A stretch of DNA of 64,000 bases from Aquicella lusitana. GTDB lineage: Bacteria; Pseudomonadota; Gammaproteobacteria; DSM-16500. The stretch covers positions 682,001-746,000 of the forward strand of contig NZ_LR699114.1 of the NCBI RefSeq assembly GCF_902459475.1. Reading direction: 5' to 3'. Below the pieces are notes generated by a model. It saw nothing but the letters and a program-made list of their open reading frames with translations, had not been told where the DNA came from and did no database searches. A program made the position numbers and the translations under genes. Of this stretch, positions 16,474-25,305 are shown piece after piece (position 1 is the first letter of the stretch; each line of letters starts with the position of its first letter).

Positions 16474-16870
16474 TGGAGGCGGCGGGAATTGAACCCGCGT
16501 CCGCGAACCCTCTACTATCGGGTCTACATGCTTATCCAGTCATTTGATTTAACTGCCTCACCTCCGGCTGGAAGGATGTTAAAGCAGCGAGCCCTATTGA
16601 GTTTAGCAGTTTGATCTCGGGCAGATCATCCTGCGAGCTTGTATCTATGACCGCCCTAGTTTACTTGCGTAAACATCCAACCGTACAAGCCCAGTTGGTG
16701 AGCGGTGCTGCGCCGGTGTTTAGGCGGCTAACGCAAGCATGCTTGCGTCGTTAACAGCGATGCGTTTTTTGTTGGCATCTATAAAGTTTGTAACATTTTT
16801 TACGAGGTTAAGTTACGTCCTCGGCATGCGCCTCAAGCTTCGCAATCCACGTCGAAACCAGGTCGCCCCC
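16474..16870 (-). ncRNA. ssrA: tmRNA (ssrA)
   Basis: The 5' end reads GGGGGCGACCTGGTTTCGAC and the 3' end carries the T-arm (GCGGGTTCAATTCCCGC) and the matching acceptor strand CGCCTCC plus A. The tag frame starts with GCC at 16776 and ends with TAA at 16720-16722, encoding ANKKRIAVNDASMLALAA. At 18 residues it is longer than the 10-14 usual in gammaproteobacteria and has a basic start, but the LALAA end is a normal ClpXP/ClpAP degron. After the discriminator A the genome reads TAA, so the CCA end is not encoded and must be added. Its partner gene smpB lies two genes upstream on the same strand. Confidence 0.93.
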
Positions 16871-16971
16871 ATTCAAAAGTATAGTTGATTAAATGACTTA
16901 AATATTAAGGAAGCCTGAAGCCTCCTTGAAAATTCTTCATCATCAATCGGATAGATACTTTTACACGCTTT

Positions 16972-17370
16972 CTATGCCTGTTGTAAAGGGAAGGGATACT
17001 CAACCTGAGCCCCTTTTGCCTTATGCCTCATGGCCTGTATGGCCAATATGCCTTTTTTCTCCCGCAGATGCCCGGTCATGGGGCAGAAGAAAGAATCTTT
17101 ATCAGTCTTACATTTCAACAGAATTTCTTTATTATCGGCCTTCAGGGTCACTTTGACAGAAGAGTCCTCGACAGTAGGGTTTTGGAAATTAATATCAAGC
17201 AGCATAATACGAAGACCTGCTTTTTCCGCCATGACTTCCGTGTGAAATGCGCCGGGCATACGAATGAAGCCGCCATGTGGCCCAGGCTTGTCTTCACCAT
17301 GGGCAAAAAGGGAAGTGGTGCAGAGAGTGGCCAGGACGAAACCCGCAAAAACAGAGATATTTTTCATCAT
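16972..17370 (-). CDS. Small periplasmic protein, His-rich N-terminus
   Basis: A 132-residue protein with an AAGGA ribosome site and a signal peptide (residues 1-23, cleaved after LFA). The mature start HGEDKPGPHGGFIRMPGAFH is rich in His and Gly, which could bind metal. Two cysteines lie close together near the end (LKCKTDKDSFFC). It sits between smpB and ssrA on the same strand. I know the general pattern from hypothetical periplasmic proteins but not a function. Confidence 0.7.
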   Translation of the reverse strand: MMKNISVFAGFVLATLCTTSLFAHGEDKPGPHGGFIRMPGAFHTEVMAEKAGLRIMLLDINFQNPTVEDSSVKVTLKADNKEILLKCKTDKDSFFCPMTGHLREKKGILAIQAMRHKAKGAQVEYPFPLQQA

Positions 17371-17396
17371 AAAATCCTTTTATCAGGAGAAGAAAT

Positions 17397-17861
17397 TTAC
17401 CGCTTAAACAGGCGCTGCTTCTGACGTTCCCAATCGCGCTCTTTTTCTGTCGCGCGTTTATCATGCAATTTTTTACCTTTTGCGAGGCCAATTTCAAGCT
17501 TGACTCGGTTATTCTTCCAATACAGGGAAAGCGGTACCACGGTAAAGCCGCGGCGTTCCACACTACCGATCAGCTTATTGAGCTCACGACGCTGCAGAAG
17601 CAATTTTCGACTGCGCTGCGGATCAGGATGGATGTGTGTTGAAGCCGTCTGCAAAGGGGTGATCAGGGCGCCAAACAGCCACGCTTCACCGTTCTTGATG
17701 AGCACATAGCCCTGATCGAGTTGGACGCGTCCTGCCCGCAGGCTTTTGACTTCCCAGCCTTCAAGTGCCAGCCCTGCTTCAAAGCGATCTTCGATAAAGT
17801 ATTCGTGGTGCGCTTTTCGATTAACCGCGATAGATGTATTTGTCTTTTGCGTCTGTTTCAT
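17397..17861 (-). CDS. smpB: SsrA-binding protein SmpB
   Basis: A 154-residue beta-barrel RNA-binding protein that delivers tmRNA to stalled ribosomes. Family motifs are visible: [31 protein letters not shown], then [19 protein letters not shown] and the C-terminal tail [21 protein letters not shown], which enters the decoding centre. Length is typical. It lies upstream of ssrA on the same strand and is divergent from ratA with only about 40 bp between the starts. Confidence 0.97.
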   Translation of the reverse strand: MKQTQKTNTSIAVNRKAHHEYFIEDRFEAGLALEGWEVKSLRAGRVQLDQGYVLIKNGEAWLFGALITPLQTASTHIHPDPQRSRKLLLQRRELNKLIGSVERRGFTVVPLSLYWKNNRVKLEIGLAKGKKLHDKRATEKERDWERQKQRLFKR

Positions 17862-17902
17862 AGGATGCCATATAATTACCGTTCTTTTTGTCAGGAATCA
17901 AC

Positions 17903-18340
17903 ATGAATATTTTAAAAAGAAGCGCCCTGGTGCCTTATACCTCCCGCCAGATGTTCGAACTGGTGAATGGCATTGAAGATTACCCGCGGTTTTTGCCCTG
18001 GTGTCATAGCAGCAAGATTATTAGCCGCACCGAGGAAGAAGTGGTTGCTGAACTGGAAATCAACTGGAAAGGTATCCACAAGAGTTTTACGACCCGCAAC
18101 CGTCTTTATCCTTATGAGCGCATGACGATTGAGCTGATAAACGGGCCATTGAAGCATATGGAGGGCATCTGGCAATTTCAACCGCTGGATACGCATGCCT
18201 GCAAAGTGCTGCTCGACCTTGAATTCGAATTCGCAGGTGGGTTCATTGACCGTCTCTTTCAGCCTGTGTTCCAGCATATTGCAAATACCCTGGTGGATGC
18301 ATTTTGCAAGCGCGCAACAGAGCTGTATGGTCATGAGTAA
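17903..18340 (+). CDS. ratA: RatA/Coq10-type START-domain protein
   Basis: A 145-residue polyketide-cyclase/START-fold protein. The ATG at 17903, with AGGA upstream, is chosen over an in-frame TTG at 17888. The start MNILKRSALVPYTSRQMFELVNGIEDYPRFLPWC is the family signature. In E. coli the member was described as RatA, a translation inhibitor that binds 50S subunits. Related proteins bind ubiquinone (Coq10), so either role is possible here. It overlaps ratB by 8 bp and lies next to smpB, the usual proteobacterial order. Confidence 0.9.
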   Translation: MNILKRSALVPYTSRQMFELVNGIEDYPRFLPWCHSSKIISRTEEEVVAELEINWKGIHKSFTTRNRLYPYERMTIELINGPLKHMEGIWQFQPLDTHACKVLLDLEFEFAGGFIDRLFQPVFQHIANTLVDAFCKRATELYGHE

Positions 18341-18623
18341 GCTGATTAAAATAGAAGTGGCTTATGCGCTTCCCGATCAGCAGCGCATTCTGGCGCTTGA
18401 AGTGGAAGCGGGCTGCACGATCGAAGAAGCTATTCACCGTTCAGGCATGCTTGCGCTTTTCCCTGAGATTGATCTGACCCAGCAAAAAGTAGGGATCTTC
18501 AGCAAGGCACGCCGGCTTTCTGACGGGGTAAAAGAAGGTGACAGGATTGAAATCTACAGACCACTGACTATCGATCCCAAACAGGCCCGGCGATTAAAAG
18601 CGAAAAAAACCGCCGGAAAGTGA
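18333..18623 (+). CDS. ratB: RnfH/RatB family ubiquitin-like protein
   Basis: A 96-residue protein of the UPF0125 (RnfH) family with a ubiquitin-like fold: IKIEVAYALPDQQRILALEVEAG at the start, then VGIFSKARRLSDGVKEGDRIEIYRPL. The start is the ATG at 18333 that overlaps the ratA stop; the frame is open further upstream but that part is out of phase with ratA and lacks homology. Function of the family is unsettled; it usually travels with ratA. Confidence 0.9.
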   Translation: MSKLIKIEVAYALPDQQRILALEVEAGCTIEEAIHRSGMLALFPEIDLTQQKVGIFSKARRLSDGVKEGDRIEIYRPLTIDPKQARRLKAKKTAGK

Positions 18624-18652
18624 CAGTAAATTTCAATTGATACGCTGCAGCA

Positions 18653-18955
18653 TCAATTTTGAATGATTTCCTGCAATGTACCGCGGCGGAAAACCAGCGT
18701 AAGTCGTTTTTCACTCATTTTCTCGTGACCTTTTTGCAGCGTATAGACATAATCCATACGCTCAGGCGTAAAGATATTCACCAGTACCGGGTTACCCATG
18801 ATTTCTTTTACCTGGCTTTGAGACATGCCTTTATGGAGCTCGCGTACATTTTCTTCCGTGATAATATTGCCTTGATCTACGTCGATCTTGTGAACGCGGA
18901 AGAAGCAGCCGGTGACAAAAAAGCTGATCAGGACAAGAGAAATCAATTTTTTCAT
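18653..18955 (-). CDS. bamE: Outer membrane assembly lipoprotein BamE (SmpA/OmlA)
   Basis: A 100-residue lipoprotein. The signal sequence ends in a lipobox FVTGC with Cys17. The mature domain has the family pattern QGNIITEENVRELHKGMSQSQVKEIMGNPV and a DYVYTLQKG strand. BamE stabilises the BAM complex that inserts outer membrane proteins. It is convergent with ratB and divergent from fur, the arrangement found in many proteobacteria. Confidence 0.96.
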   Translation of the reverse strand: MKKLISLVLISFFVTGCFFRVHKIDVDQGNIITEENVRELHKGMSQSQVKEIMGNPVLVNIFTPERMDYVYTLQKGHEKMSEKRLTLVFRRGTLQEIIQN

Positions 18956-19050
18956 GTAAAATACCTTTACTTATAATGAGTGTTTGCGCCATTTTAATGG
19001 AAAAAGGGGCAATGACAAATAATGTTTTATGAAAGAGGGAGAGCATAGCA

Positions 19051-19467
19051 TTGGACAAGACAGATCTCAAAAAGGCGGGCCTCAAAATTACGCTCCCGCG
19101 CCGGAAGATTCTTGAAATCATGGAGACGGCCAGGGAACACCACATGAGCGCAGAAGATATATACCGTATTCTCCTTGATTCGGGAGTCGAGATTGGGCTT
19201 GCGACGGTCTATCGTGTTCTTACGCAGTTTGAGGAAGCGGGCCTGGTAATGCGGCACCATTTCGAGGGAGGCCAATCGGTATTTGAACTGGATACGGGCG
19301 AGCATCATGACCATCTGGTCTGTGTGAAATGCGGCCGTGTGGAAGAATTCGTCGATCCAGTCATCGAAACGCGTCAGGAAGAAATAGCCAAGCAGGCAGG
19401 TTATGCCATTACAGATCACAGCTTAAATATTTATGGCATTTGCGCCAAGTGCCAGAAAAAGGGATAG
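19051..19467 (+). CDS. fur: Ferric uptake regulator Fur
   Basis: A 138-residue iron-responsive repressor. The N-terminus DKTDLKKAGLKITLPRRKILEIM is canonical Fur. Metal ligands are present in HHDHLVC and in the two cysteine pairs CVKC and CAKC (structural zinc). An in-frame stop lies just upstream and the next ATG is at residue 24, inside the winged helix, so the TTG at 19051 must be the start; a GAGGGAGAG ribosome site precedes it. A TATAAT at 18972-18977 could be part of its promoter. Confidence 0.97.
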   Translation: MDKTDLKKAGLKITLPRRKILEIMETAREHHMSAEDIYRILLDSGVEIGLATVYRVLTQFEEAGLVMRHHFEGGQSVFELDTGEHHDHLVCVKCGRVEEFVDPVIETRQEEIAKQAGYAITDHSLNIYGICAKCQKKG

Positions 19468-19542
19468 CAAAAAAATGAATGGCCATGCTATCTTGCTGGC
19501 TGAAAAACATCAGCATTCAATCAGTTGAAAGAGGGGACTCTC

Positions 19543-19770
19543 ATGAAGTTATTCAAAAAGAATCCATACATCCCATTAAAAACCGAAGAAAATTATGTGG
19601 AAACCAAAAACACATTTGAGCCCGGGACGAAAAAAAATGCTGCGGGTTTTGTAAAAATGGAACACGTAAAACAATCCAGAACCCCAGTTCAAATCTGTGT
19701 GCCGGATACAAATGGCATTGGAGGTGACTCGTCAGAAGTAATAAGTCTGCTGCCAAGAAGATTTAGTTAA
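19543..19770 (+). CDS. Small unknown protein
   Basis: A 75-residue protein. The ATG at 19543 follows a good GAGGGG ribosome site, better than the in-frame start at 19525. The sequence is lysine-rich at first (MKLFKKNPYIPLK), polar and without a membrane span or signal peptide, ending in SLLPRRFS. It lies between fur and the convergent recN. I do not recognise it. Confidence 0.45.
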   Translation: MKLFKKNPYIPLKTEENYVETKNTFEPGTKKNAAGFVKMEHVKQSRTPVQICVPDTNGIGGDSSEVISLLPRRFS

Positions 19771-19873
19771 ACGACTTTCTCTCAACTTCTCAATCCGTGC
19801 AAACCAAGGGGCTCTACAGAGTTTACTTTGATTTGCACTTTCTTTTGGGATTTCTTTCCTGCAGTCCTTGGAA

Positions 19874-21538
19874 TTAAACGCCTTGCAACACTTCTCTGGC
19901 ATGCGCAAGGGTCTTTTCAGTAATTTTTTCGCCTCCCAGCATGCGTGCAATTTCGCGGGTTTTTTCTTCCGGACCCAGCAGGCGCAAACGGGTATGGGTG
20001 CTTTTCTCTACGAAATATTTTTCAACAAACAAGTGATGGTGTCCGCAGGCGGCGACCTGCGGTTGATGTGTGACACAAAAAACCTGGTAGGAATCGCCCA
20101 GTTTTCGCAGTAATTTTCCAATTTTCTCTGCTGTTGCACCGCTTAAACCAGTGTCCACCTCATCGAAGACGAGGGTCGGAATATTGGTTCGGCTCGCAAG
20201 CGCCAAATGGGCCGCGAGACTCAAGCGGGACAGTTCGCCGCCTGAGATCACTTTGAGCGCTTGCAGCGTCTGGTCAGGGTTGGTCTTGATCAGGAAAACG
20301 ATTTTTTCATTGCCATGAGACGATAGCAACGCAGGTTCTTTTTCCAGTTCTATTTTAAATTCACCATGCGGCAGGGAAAGCGAACGCATGGTGGCAGTGA
20401 TTTCTTTTTCCAGTTTGGCCGCGGCTTTTTTTCGTGCCAGGCTCAGCTTTTCAGCCTGTTCGGCATATTGCTGCTGCACGTTTTTCTGTTGCATTTCCAG
20501 TTGAATGATGTCTTCATCGCTCGAATTCAGTGCGTTAAGTTCGTCTGATAATTGCTTTTGAAAATTCACCAACTCCGGCGGATTCAGTTTGTGTTTGCGG
20601 GCCAGATTGAAAATCTGGCTGACACGCGTTTCAATGGCATGCAGTTTTTCCGGATCAAGTTCCGTCTGCTCAAGGTAATTTCGCAAGTCAGATTCAAGGT
20701 CGCCCAGTTGAATGAGAATAGAATTCAGTACCGTGATCCATTCGTTTGCCCTGGATTCAATGGGCTGAATGGATTCCAGCAGCTTGCGTATGTTGTTGAG
20801 TAATGACAGGGCATTCTGATTGTCATCCTCCGCGATCAATTGCAGGGTGTGCTGGAGATGATGCAGCAATTCTTCCGCATGGGTGAGCCGATGATGTTCG
20901 GCTTCCAGTGTTTCCCATTCGCCGGGCTTTAAGTCCACGGCCTGCAATTCATCTAACTGAAAGCGCAGATAATCACCGCGCTGCACCCGTTCGGCGGATT
21001 TGTCGCGCAGATTTTTAATTTGCTGGTCTATCGTCTTCCACTCTTCCGCGAGCCTTTTTACTTCTGCTGCCAGCAGCAGCTGGTCAGCATAACGGTCCAG
21101 CATTTCGCGCTGGGTTTCCGCTTGCAGCAATACCTGCTGCTCATGTTGGCCATGCAGGTGAAACAGGCGTTCGCCTAACTCTTTAACCAGCTGAACAGTA
21201 GAAGGCGAGCCGTTGATATAGCACCGAGAACGTCCATCGCTCGTGATGATCCGGCGAATGATGCATTCTGGTGCACCTTGATAAAGATCCATGCTCTGCA
21301 GCCGTTCGATGACTTTGGGAAAGTGCGTGACATCAAAACAGAGGCTAATTTCTGCTTTGTCCTTGCCGGGGCGGACAATGTTTTGCGACGCGCGCCCACC
21401 CAGCGCGAGCTCAATGGCTTCGATGAAAATTGATTTTCCCGCGCCGGTTTCACCCGTGATCATGGTGCAGCCATTGTTGAGATGCAGTTGCAGTTCCTGG
21501 ATTGTAGCGAAATCTCGAATATGAATTTGTGTCAGCAT
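19874..21538 (-). CDS. recN: DNA repair protein RecN
   Basis: A 554-residue SMC-like ATPase acting in double-strand break repair. The N-terminus MLTQIHIRDFATIQELQLHL leads to Walker A GETGAGKS. A long coiled coil occupies about residues 150-370. The C-terminus has the signature SGGELSRLSLAAHLAL and Walker B TLVFDEVDTGLSG. Full length. The ATG follows the nadK stop by 3 nt, so the two form an operon. Confidence 0.97.
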   Translation of the reverse strand: MLTQIHIRDFATIQELQLHLNNGCTMITGETGAGKSIFIEAIELALGGRASQNIVRPGKDKAEISLCFDVTHFPKVIERLQSMDLYQGAPECIIRRIITSDGRSRCYINGSPSTVQLVKELGERLFHLHGQHEQQVLLQAETQREMLDRYADQLLLAAEVKRLAEEWKTIDQQIKNLRDKSAERVQRGDYLRFQLDELQAVDLKPGEWETLEAEHHRLTHAEELLHHLQHTLQLIAEDDNQNALSLLNNIRKLLESIQPIESRANEWITVLNSILIQLGDLESDLRNYLEQTELDPEKLHAIETRVSQIFNLARKHKLNPPELVNFQKQLSDELNALNSSDEDIIQLEMQQKNVQQQYAEQAEKLSLARKKAAAKLEKEITATMRSLSLPHGEFKIELEKEPALLSSHGNEKIVFLIKTNPDQTLQALKVISGGELSRLSLAAHLALASRTNIPTLVFDEVDTGLSGATAEKIGKLLRKLGDSYQVFCVTHQPQVAACGHHHLFVEKYFVEKSTHTRLRLLGPEEKTREIARMLGGEKITEKTLAHAREVLQGV

Positions 21539-21541
21539 AGT

Positions 21542-22429
21542 TTATTCCACGTACTGAAGTTTATGTCCCCAATGCAGCTTACTGCGCAAGGTTTCATAAT
21601 AATCATAATCCACAGGATGAATGAGATGTAACTGCTTCGGCTTCTTGCGAATGGTGATGTGGCTGCCGGGCGGCGTGCTGATGAAAGCCTGGCCGTCGCA
21701 GGTGAGGCGCGGTGTGGCGGTATTATTGGGCGTAATGATAATGGTAATGCGATGATCGCCCTGAATGACAATGGGGCGAATACTGAGTGTGTGCGGAAAC
21801 ATGGGCACGATAACAATGGCATCCAGTTCAGGATGCAGAATAGGGCCGCCGCCTGAGAGTGCATATGCGGTGGAACCAGTGGGGGTGGCGACAATGACGC
21901 CGTCCGAATCCTGGCTGCAGACGAACTGCTCATCAATATAAATTTCAAATTCATTCATGTGAGGTACGGAATCCGGGATCAGCGCGACTTCATTGAGCGC
22001 ATCACTTTGGCCCAGTATCTTGCCGTGATATTCAACAGTCGCTGTCACCAGAAAGCGTTTTTCCAGCCTGAATTCTCCCTCCAGTATCGATTTGATCTTC
22101 TGAAGCTCCGTCGGATGAATGTCAGTCAGAAAACCCAGTCGTCCGCGATTGACGCCGAGTACGGGGATTTCACTCTCGACGACGGTGTGCGCCGCATGCA
22201 GCAGGCTACCGTCACCGCCGACGACAATAAGGAGCTGGCAGCGTTTGCTCAATGCTTCTTTGGGAATACTGGGAAGGGAAGGGTCATTAATGGCTGCAGC
22301 CGTTTCCGCATCCACCAATAATGTCTGGCCAAGGTGGCGAAGGTACTGGATCAGCGCTTTCAAGGTTTCAATCACGCCCGGGTTTTTGACCCTTCCCATA
22401 ATTCCAACGACTTTAAACTGTGACGGCAT
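21542..22429 (-). CDS. nadK: NAD kinase
   Basis: A 295-residue ATP-NAD kinase making NADP. The family motifs GGDGS(LLHAA) and NRGRLGFLTD are present, as is the NEVALIPDS strand and TGSTAYALSGGGPI. The ATG at 22429 with GGGG upstream is preferred over a GTG two codons earlier. It is divergent from grpE, a conserved arrangement (nadK/recN beside grpE) in gammaproteobacteria. Confidence 0.96.
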   Translation of the reverse strand: MPSQFKVVGIMGRVKNPGVIETLKALIQYLRHLGQTLLVDAETAAAINDPSLPSIPKEALSKRCQLLIVVGGDGSLLHAAHTVVESEIPVLGVNRGRLGFLTDIHPTELQKIKSILEGEFRLEKRFLVTATVEYHGKILGQSDALNEVALIPDSVPHMNEFEIYIDEQFVCSQDSDGVIVATPTGSTAYALSGGGPILHPELDAIVIVPMFPHTLSIRPIVIQGDHRITIIITPNNTATPRLTCDGQAFISTPPGSHITIRKKPKQLHLIHPVDYDYYETLRSKLHWGHKLQYVE

Positions 22430-22464
22430 GTTCACACCCCGATATGAATTACCTCATAACCTAC

Positions 22465-22490
22465 CTTGAATCTCGTCATTTCGTCCATAT
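22465..22490 (+). promoter_or_regulatory. Heat-shock (sigma-32-like) promoter for grpE
   Basis: CTTGAA at 22465-22470 and GTCCATAT at 22483-22490 are separated by 12 bp, close to the sigma-32 consensus (CTTGAA, about 12-14 bp, CCCCATNT). It lies about 57 bp before the grpE ATG. A TATAAT at 22500-22505 may serve vegetative RNA polymerase. Judged by eye. Confidence 0.5.
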
Positions 22491-22546
22491 ATACATGCCT
22501 ATAATAGGTTAATTCGATAAAGAAAGAAAAAAGGAGAAAGGCTGGT

Positions 22547-23110
22547 ATGAAAAAAAATACGCCTGATCATGATGCTGAGAATGAATCAAATTCTGATAAA
22601 AGTAAACTGACCGAGTTGCTGGAGCACCCTTCATATCAGGAGTTAATGCAAAAGCTCGATGAGGCAGAGAAAAAGGCTAGCGAAAACTGGGAACGGGCAC
22701 TCCGTTTGCAGGCTGACAGTGAGAATGCCATGCGCCGCGCAGAGCGAGATGTGGCCAATGCGCACAAGTACGCGCTTGAAAAATTTGTCGCAGAGCTGTT
22801 GCCCATTGTTGATAGTCTGGAACTGTGTATTTCCAATGTACCAAACGAGATGCAGGAAGCGGCAGGGTCCGTTATCGAAGGCGTGCGTTTAACACTAAAA
22901 ATGTTTTATACCGCTTTTGAGAAATTCGGCATCAAACAAGTCAATCCGCTTTCGGAGCCTTTTGATCCTGAATTCCAGCAGGCTATTTCCATGCAGGAAA
23001 CGGATACAGCGAAGCCCGGTACAGTGATTTCCGTTTTGCAAAAAGGGTATACCCTCAATAACCGCCTGATCCGACCGGCGCTGGTCACGGTGGCCAAAGG
23101 GAAAGAATAA
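22547..23110 (+). CDS. grpE: Nucleotide exchange factor GrpE
   Basis: A 187-residue co-chaperone that releases ADP from DnaK. A long N-terminal helix (residues about 35-90) leads into VAELLPIVDSLELCI, and the beta-wing ends in GYTLNNRLIRPALVTVAKG, the family signature. A GGAGAAAGG ribosome site precedes the start. It precedes dnaK by 144 bp on the same strand. Confidence 0.97.
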   Translation: MKKNTPDHDAENESNSDKSKLTELLEHPSYQELMQKLDEAEKKASENWERALRLQADSENAMRRAERDVANAHKYALEKFVAELLPIVDSLELCISNVPNEMQEAAGSVIEGVRLTLKMFYTAFEKFGIKQVNPLSEPFDPEFQQAISMQETDTAKPGTVISVLQKGYTLNNRLIRPALVTVAKGKE

Positions 23111-23197
23111 AAATTTATAAGGGGGCAGGATGGCTATTTTCAATGCAGGTCATACATCTCGGCAGGTGCTTCTTGTCTTGGCTATCCCTTGTCAGCA

Positions 23198-23225
23198 TTG
23201 AAATATGAATAAATGCCCTTATGTT
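23198..23225 (+). promoter_or_regulatory. Possible dnaK promoter
   Basis: TTGAAA (23198-23203) and TATGTT (23220-23225) are spaced by 16 bp in the grpE-dnaK gap, a fair vegetative promoter. The overlapping ATTGAAA and GCCCTTAT also have partial sigma-32 character. Tentative. Confidence 0.3.
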
Positions 23226-23254
23226 TAATAGATAGATAACAAGCGGAGAATAAT

Positions 23255-25207
23255 ATGGCAACGAATAAAATCATAGGCATAGACTTAGGCACCACGAACT
23301 CCTGTGTTGCTGTCATGGAAGGAGACAAGGTTAAAGTCATTGAAAATTCAGAAGGTGCGCGCACGACGCCCTCTATTGTTGCTTATCTTGATAATAATGA
23401 AATCCGGGTAGGACAGCCTGCCAAGCATCAGGCAGTGACGAACCCCAAGAACACAATTTATGCGGTCAAGCGCCTTATCGGCCGTCGCTATGACGATCCG
23501 ATGGTGCGTAAAACCCAGGAAACCGTGCCTTATTCCATCGTCAAGGCTGAAAACGGGGATGCGTGGGTGCAAGTGTTGGGAAATAAAGACCTGGCGCCGC
23601 AGCAGGTGTCAGCGCAGATCCTGATGAAGATGAAAAAGACAGCGGAAGATTATCTGGGTCATGAAGTGAAAGAGGCGGTCATTACCGTGCCAGCCTACTT
23701 TAATGATTCACAACGCCAGGCAACGAAAGATGCTGGTCGCATTGCCGGTCTCGAAGTGAAACGTATCATTAATGAACCCACCGCGGCAGCGCTTGCGTAT
23801 GGTCTGGACAAGAAGCCGGGTAATCGCAAGATTGCTGTGTATGACTTGGGCGGCGGTACATTCGATATCTCTATCATTGAAATTGCTGAAGTCGATGGCG
23901 AGCACCAGTTTGAAGTGCTTTCTACCAATGGCGACACCTTCCTGGGTGGTGAAGATTTTGATCAGCGCCTGATTAATCATCTCATTGATGAATTCAAAAA
24001 TACGTCCGGCATTGATTTGCGTCAGGACCCGCTTGCGCTGCAGCGTCTTAAAGAAGCCGCTGAAAAAGCGAAAATTGAGCTTTCTTCCACCCAACAAACG
24101 GAAGTTAACCTGCCTTACATCACCGCAGATGCCAGCGGACCCAAGCACTTGAATCTCAAGATTACACGCGCAAAGCTTGAATCGCTGGTCGAAGACTTGG
24201 TTCAACGTACCATTGAGCCTTGCAAGATTGCGCTCAAGGATGCAAACCTCGGAACCGACAAGATTGATGACGTCATCCTGGTGGGCGGACAGACGCGTAT
24301 GCCGCTGGTACAGGAAACCGTGCGTAAATTCTTTGGCAAGGATCCGCGTAAAGACGTTAATCCGGATGAAGCCGTGGCTATCGGCGCTGCTATTCAGGGG
24401 GCAGTACTGTCAGGCGCGATAAAAGACGTGCTCCTGTTGGATGTCACACCGCTTTCGCTGGGTATCGAAACCATGGGTGGTGTGATGACCAAACTCATCG
24501 AGAAAAACACGACGATTCCAACCCGTGCGACTCAAACCTTTTCAACAGCTGCAGATAATCAAACAGCAGTCACGATTCATGTGCTGCAGGGTGAGCGTGA
24601 AATGGCATCAGCCAATAAGTCGCTGGGTCGATTTGATCTGGCGGATATCCCACCCGCGCCGCGCGGCATGCCGCAAATTGAAGTGACTTTTGATATTGAT
24701 GCGAATGGTATTTTGCATGTTTCCGCAAAAGATAAGGCAACTGGCAAGGCACAGTCCATCAAGATCCAGGCTTCTTCCGGATTAACCGAGGATGAAGTCA
24801 AGCGCATGGTGAAGGATGCGGAAGAGCACGCGGCTGAAGATCGTAAATTCCATGATCTCGTCGCTGTGCGTAATCAGGCTGATAACATGATTCATGCTGT
24901 GACCAAGTCTTTGAAAGAAGCGGGTGACAAAGTCAGCGCGGATGAGCGGCAAGCCATTGAGAAAGCGGTTGAAGCGTTGAAAGAAGCCATCAAGTCTGAC
25001 AATAAAGATGAGATTGAAGCAAAAACAAAGGACCTGACGGATGCTTCTGCCAAAATGGCCGAACGTTTGTATGCGTCACAAGCCCAAGGCGAGCAGGCTG
25101 CAGGCCAGCAGCCAGGTGGCGGACAGGAATCACAAAAGAAAGATGAAAATGTGGTCGATGCTGAGTTTGAAGAAGTGAAGGACGACGAAACCAAGCATGA
25201 CAAGTAA
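23255..25207 (+). CDS. dnaK: Molecular chaperone DnaK (Hsp70)
   Basis: A 650-residue Hsp70. The ATPase domain has [15 protein letters not shown] at the start, then [12 protein letters not shown] and the conserved VGGQTRMP. The linker ([12 protein letters not shown]) leads to the substrate-binding domain, and the helical lid ends in a Gly/Gln-rich, acidic tail ([12 protein letters not shown]), typical for proteobacterial DnaK. The start has an AGCGGAG ribosome site. It works with GrpE and DnaJ, encoded on either side. Confidence 0.99.
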   Translation: MATNKIIGIDLGTTNSCVAVMEGDKVKVIENSEGARTTPSIVAYLDNNEIRVGQPAKHQAVTNPKNTIYAVKRLIGRRYDDPMVRKTQETVPYSIVKAENGDAWVQVLGNKDLAPQQVSAQILMKMKKTAEDYLGHEVKEAVITVPAYFNDSQRQATKDAGRIAGLEVKRIINEPTAAALAYGLDKKPGNRKIAVYDLGGGTFDISIIEIAEVDGEHQFEVLSTNGDTFLGGEDFDQRLINHLIDEFKNTSGIDLRQDPLALQRLKEAAEKAKIELSSTQQTEVNLPYITADASGPKHLNLKITRAKLESLVEDLVQRTIEPCKIALKDANLGTDKIDDVILVGGQTRMPLVQETVRKFFGKDPRKDVNPDEAVAIGAAIQGAVLSGAIKDVLLLDVTPLSLGIETMGGVMTKLIEKNTTIPTRATQTFSTAADNQTAVTIHVLQGEREMASANKSLGRFDLADIPPAPRGMPQIEVTFDIDANGILHVSAKDKATGKAQSIKIQASSGLTEDEVKRMVKDAEEHAAEDRKFHDLVAVRNQADNMIHAVTKSLKEAGDKVSADERQAIEKAVEALKEAIKSDNKDEIEAKTKDLTDASAKMAERLYASQAQGEQAAGQQPGGGQESQKKDENVVDAEFEEVKDDETKHDK

Positions 25208-25246
25208 ACCCGCCAGCAGGTGATTCGCCTGCTTGTGGAAGGAAAT

Positions 25247-25283
25247 GGGCGAGCAGGACAACTGCTCGCCCTGTGTTTTTTAT
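25247..25283 (+). terminator. Intrinsic terminator between dnaK and dnaJ
   Basis: A perfect 10-bp GC-rich stem (GGGCGAGCAG/CTGCTCGCCC, 25247-25256 and 25262-25271, loop 5 nt) is followed by a T-rich tail. A weaker hairpin precedes it at about 25214-25232. It should reduce read-through so that dnaJ is made in smaller amounts than dnaK. Confidence 0.8.
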
Positions 25284-25305
25284 GTTTTTATAACGAAGTG
25301 GCGCC

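Noticed and set aside
16300-16480. Genomic island integrated at the ssrA 3' end
   Set aside because: No duplicated ssrA 3' fragment and no integrase gene are visible; only hipBA and a 12-bp direct repeat support mobility.
18195-18332. Upstream extension of ratB within ratA
   Set aside because: It is out of frame with ratA and unlike the family; the ATG overlapping the ratA stop gives normal length.
23708-24205. 165-codon open frame antisense to dnaK
   Set aside because: A by-product of codon bias in a highly conserved gene; no ribosome site or homology.
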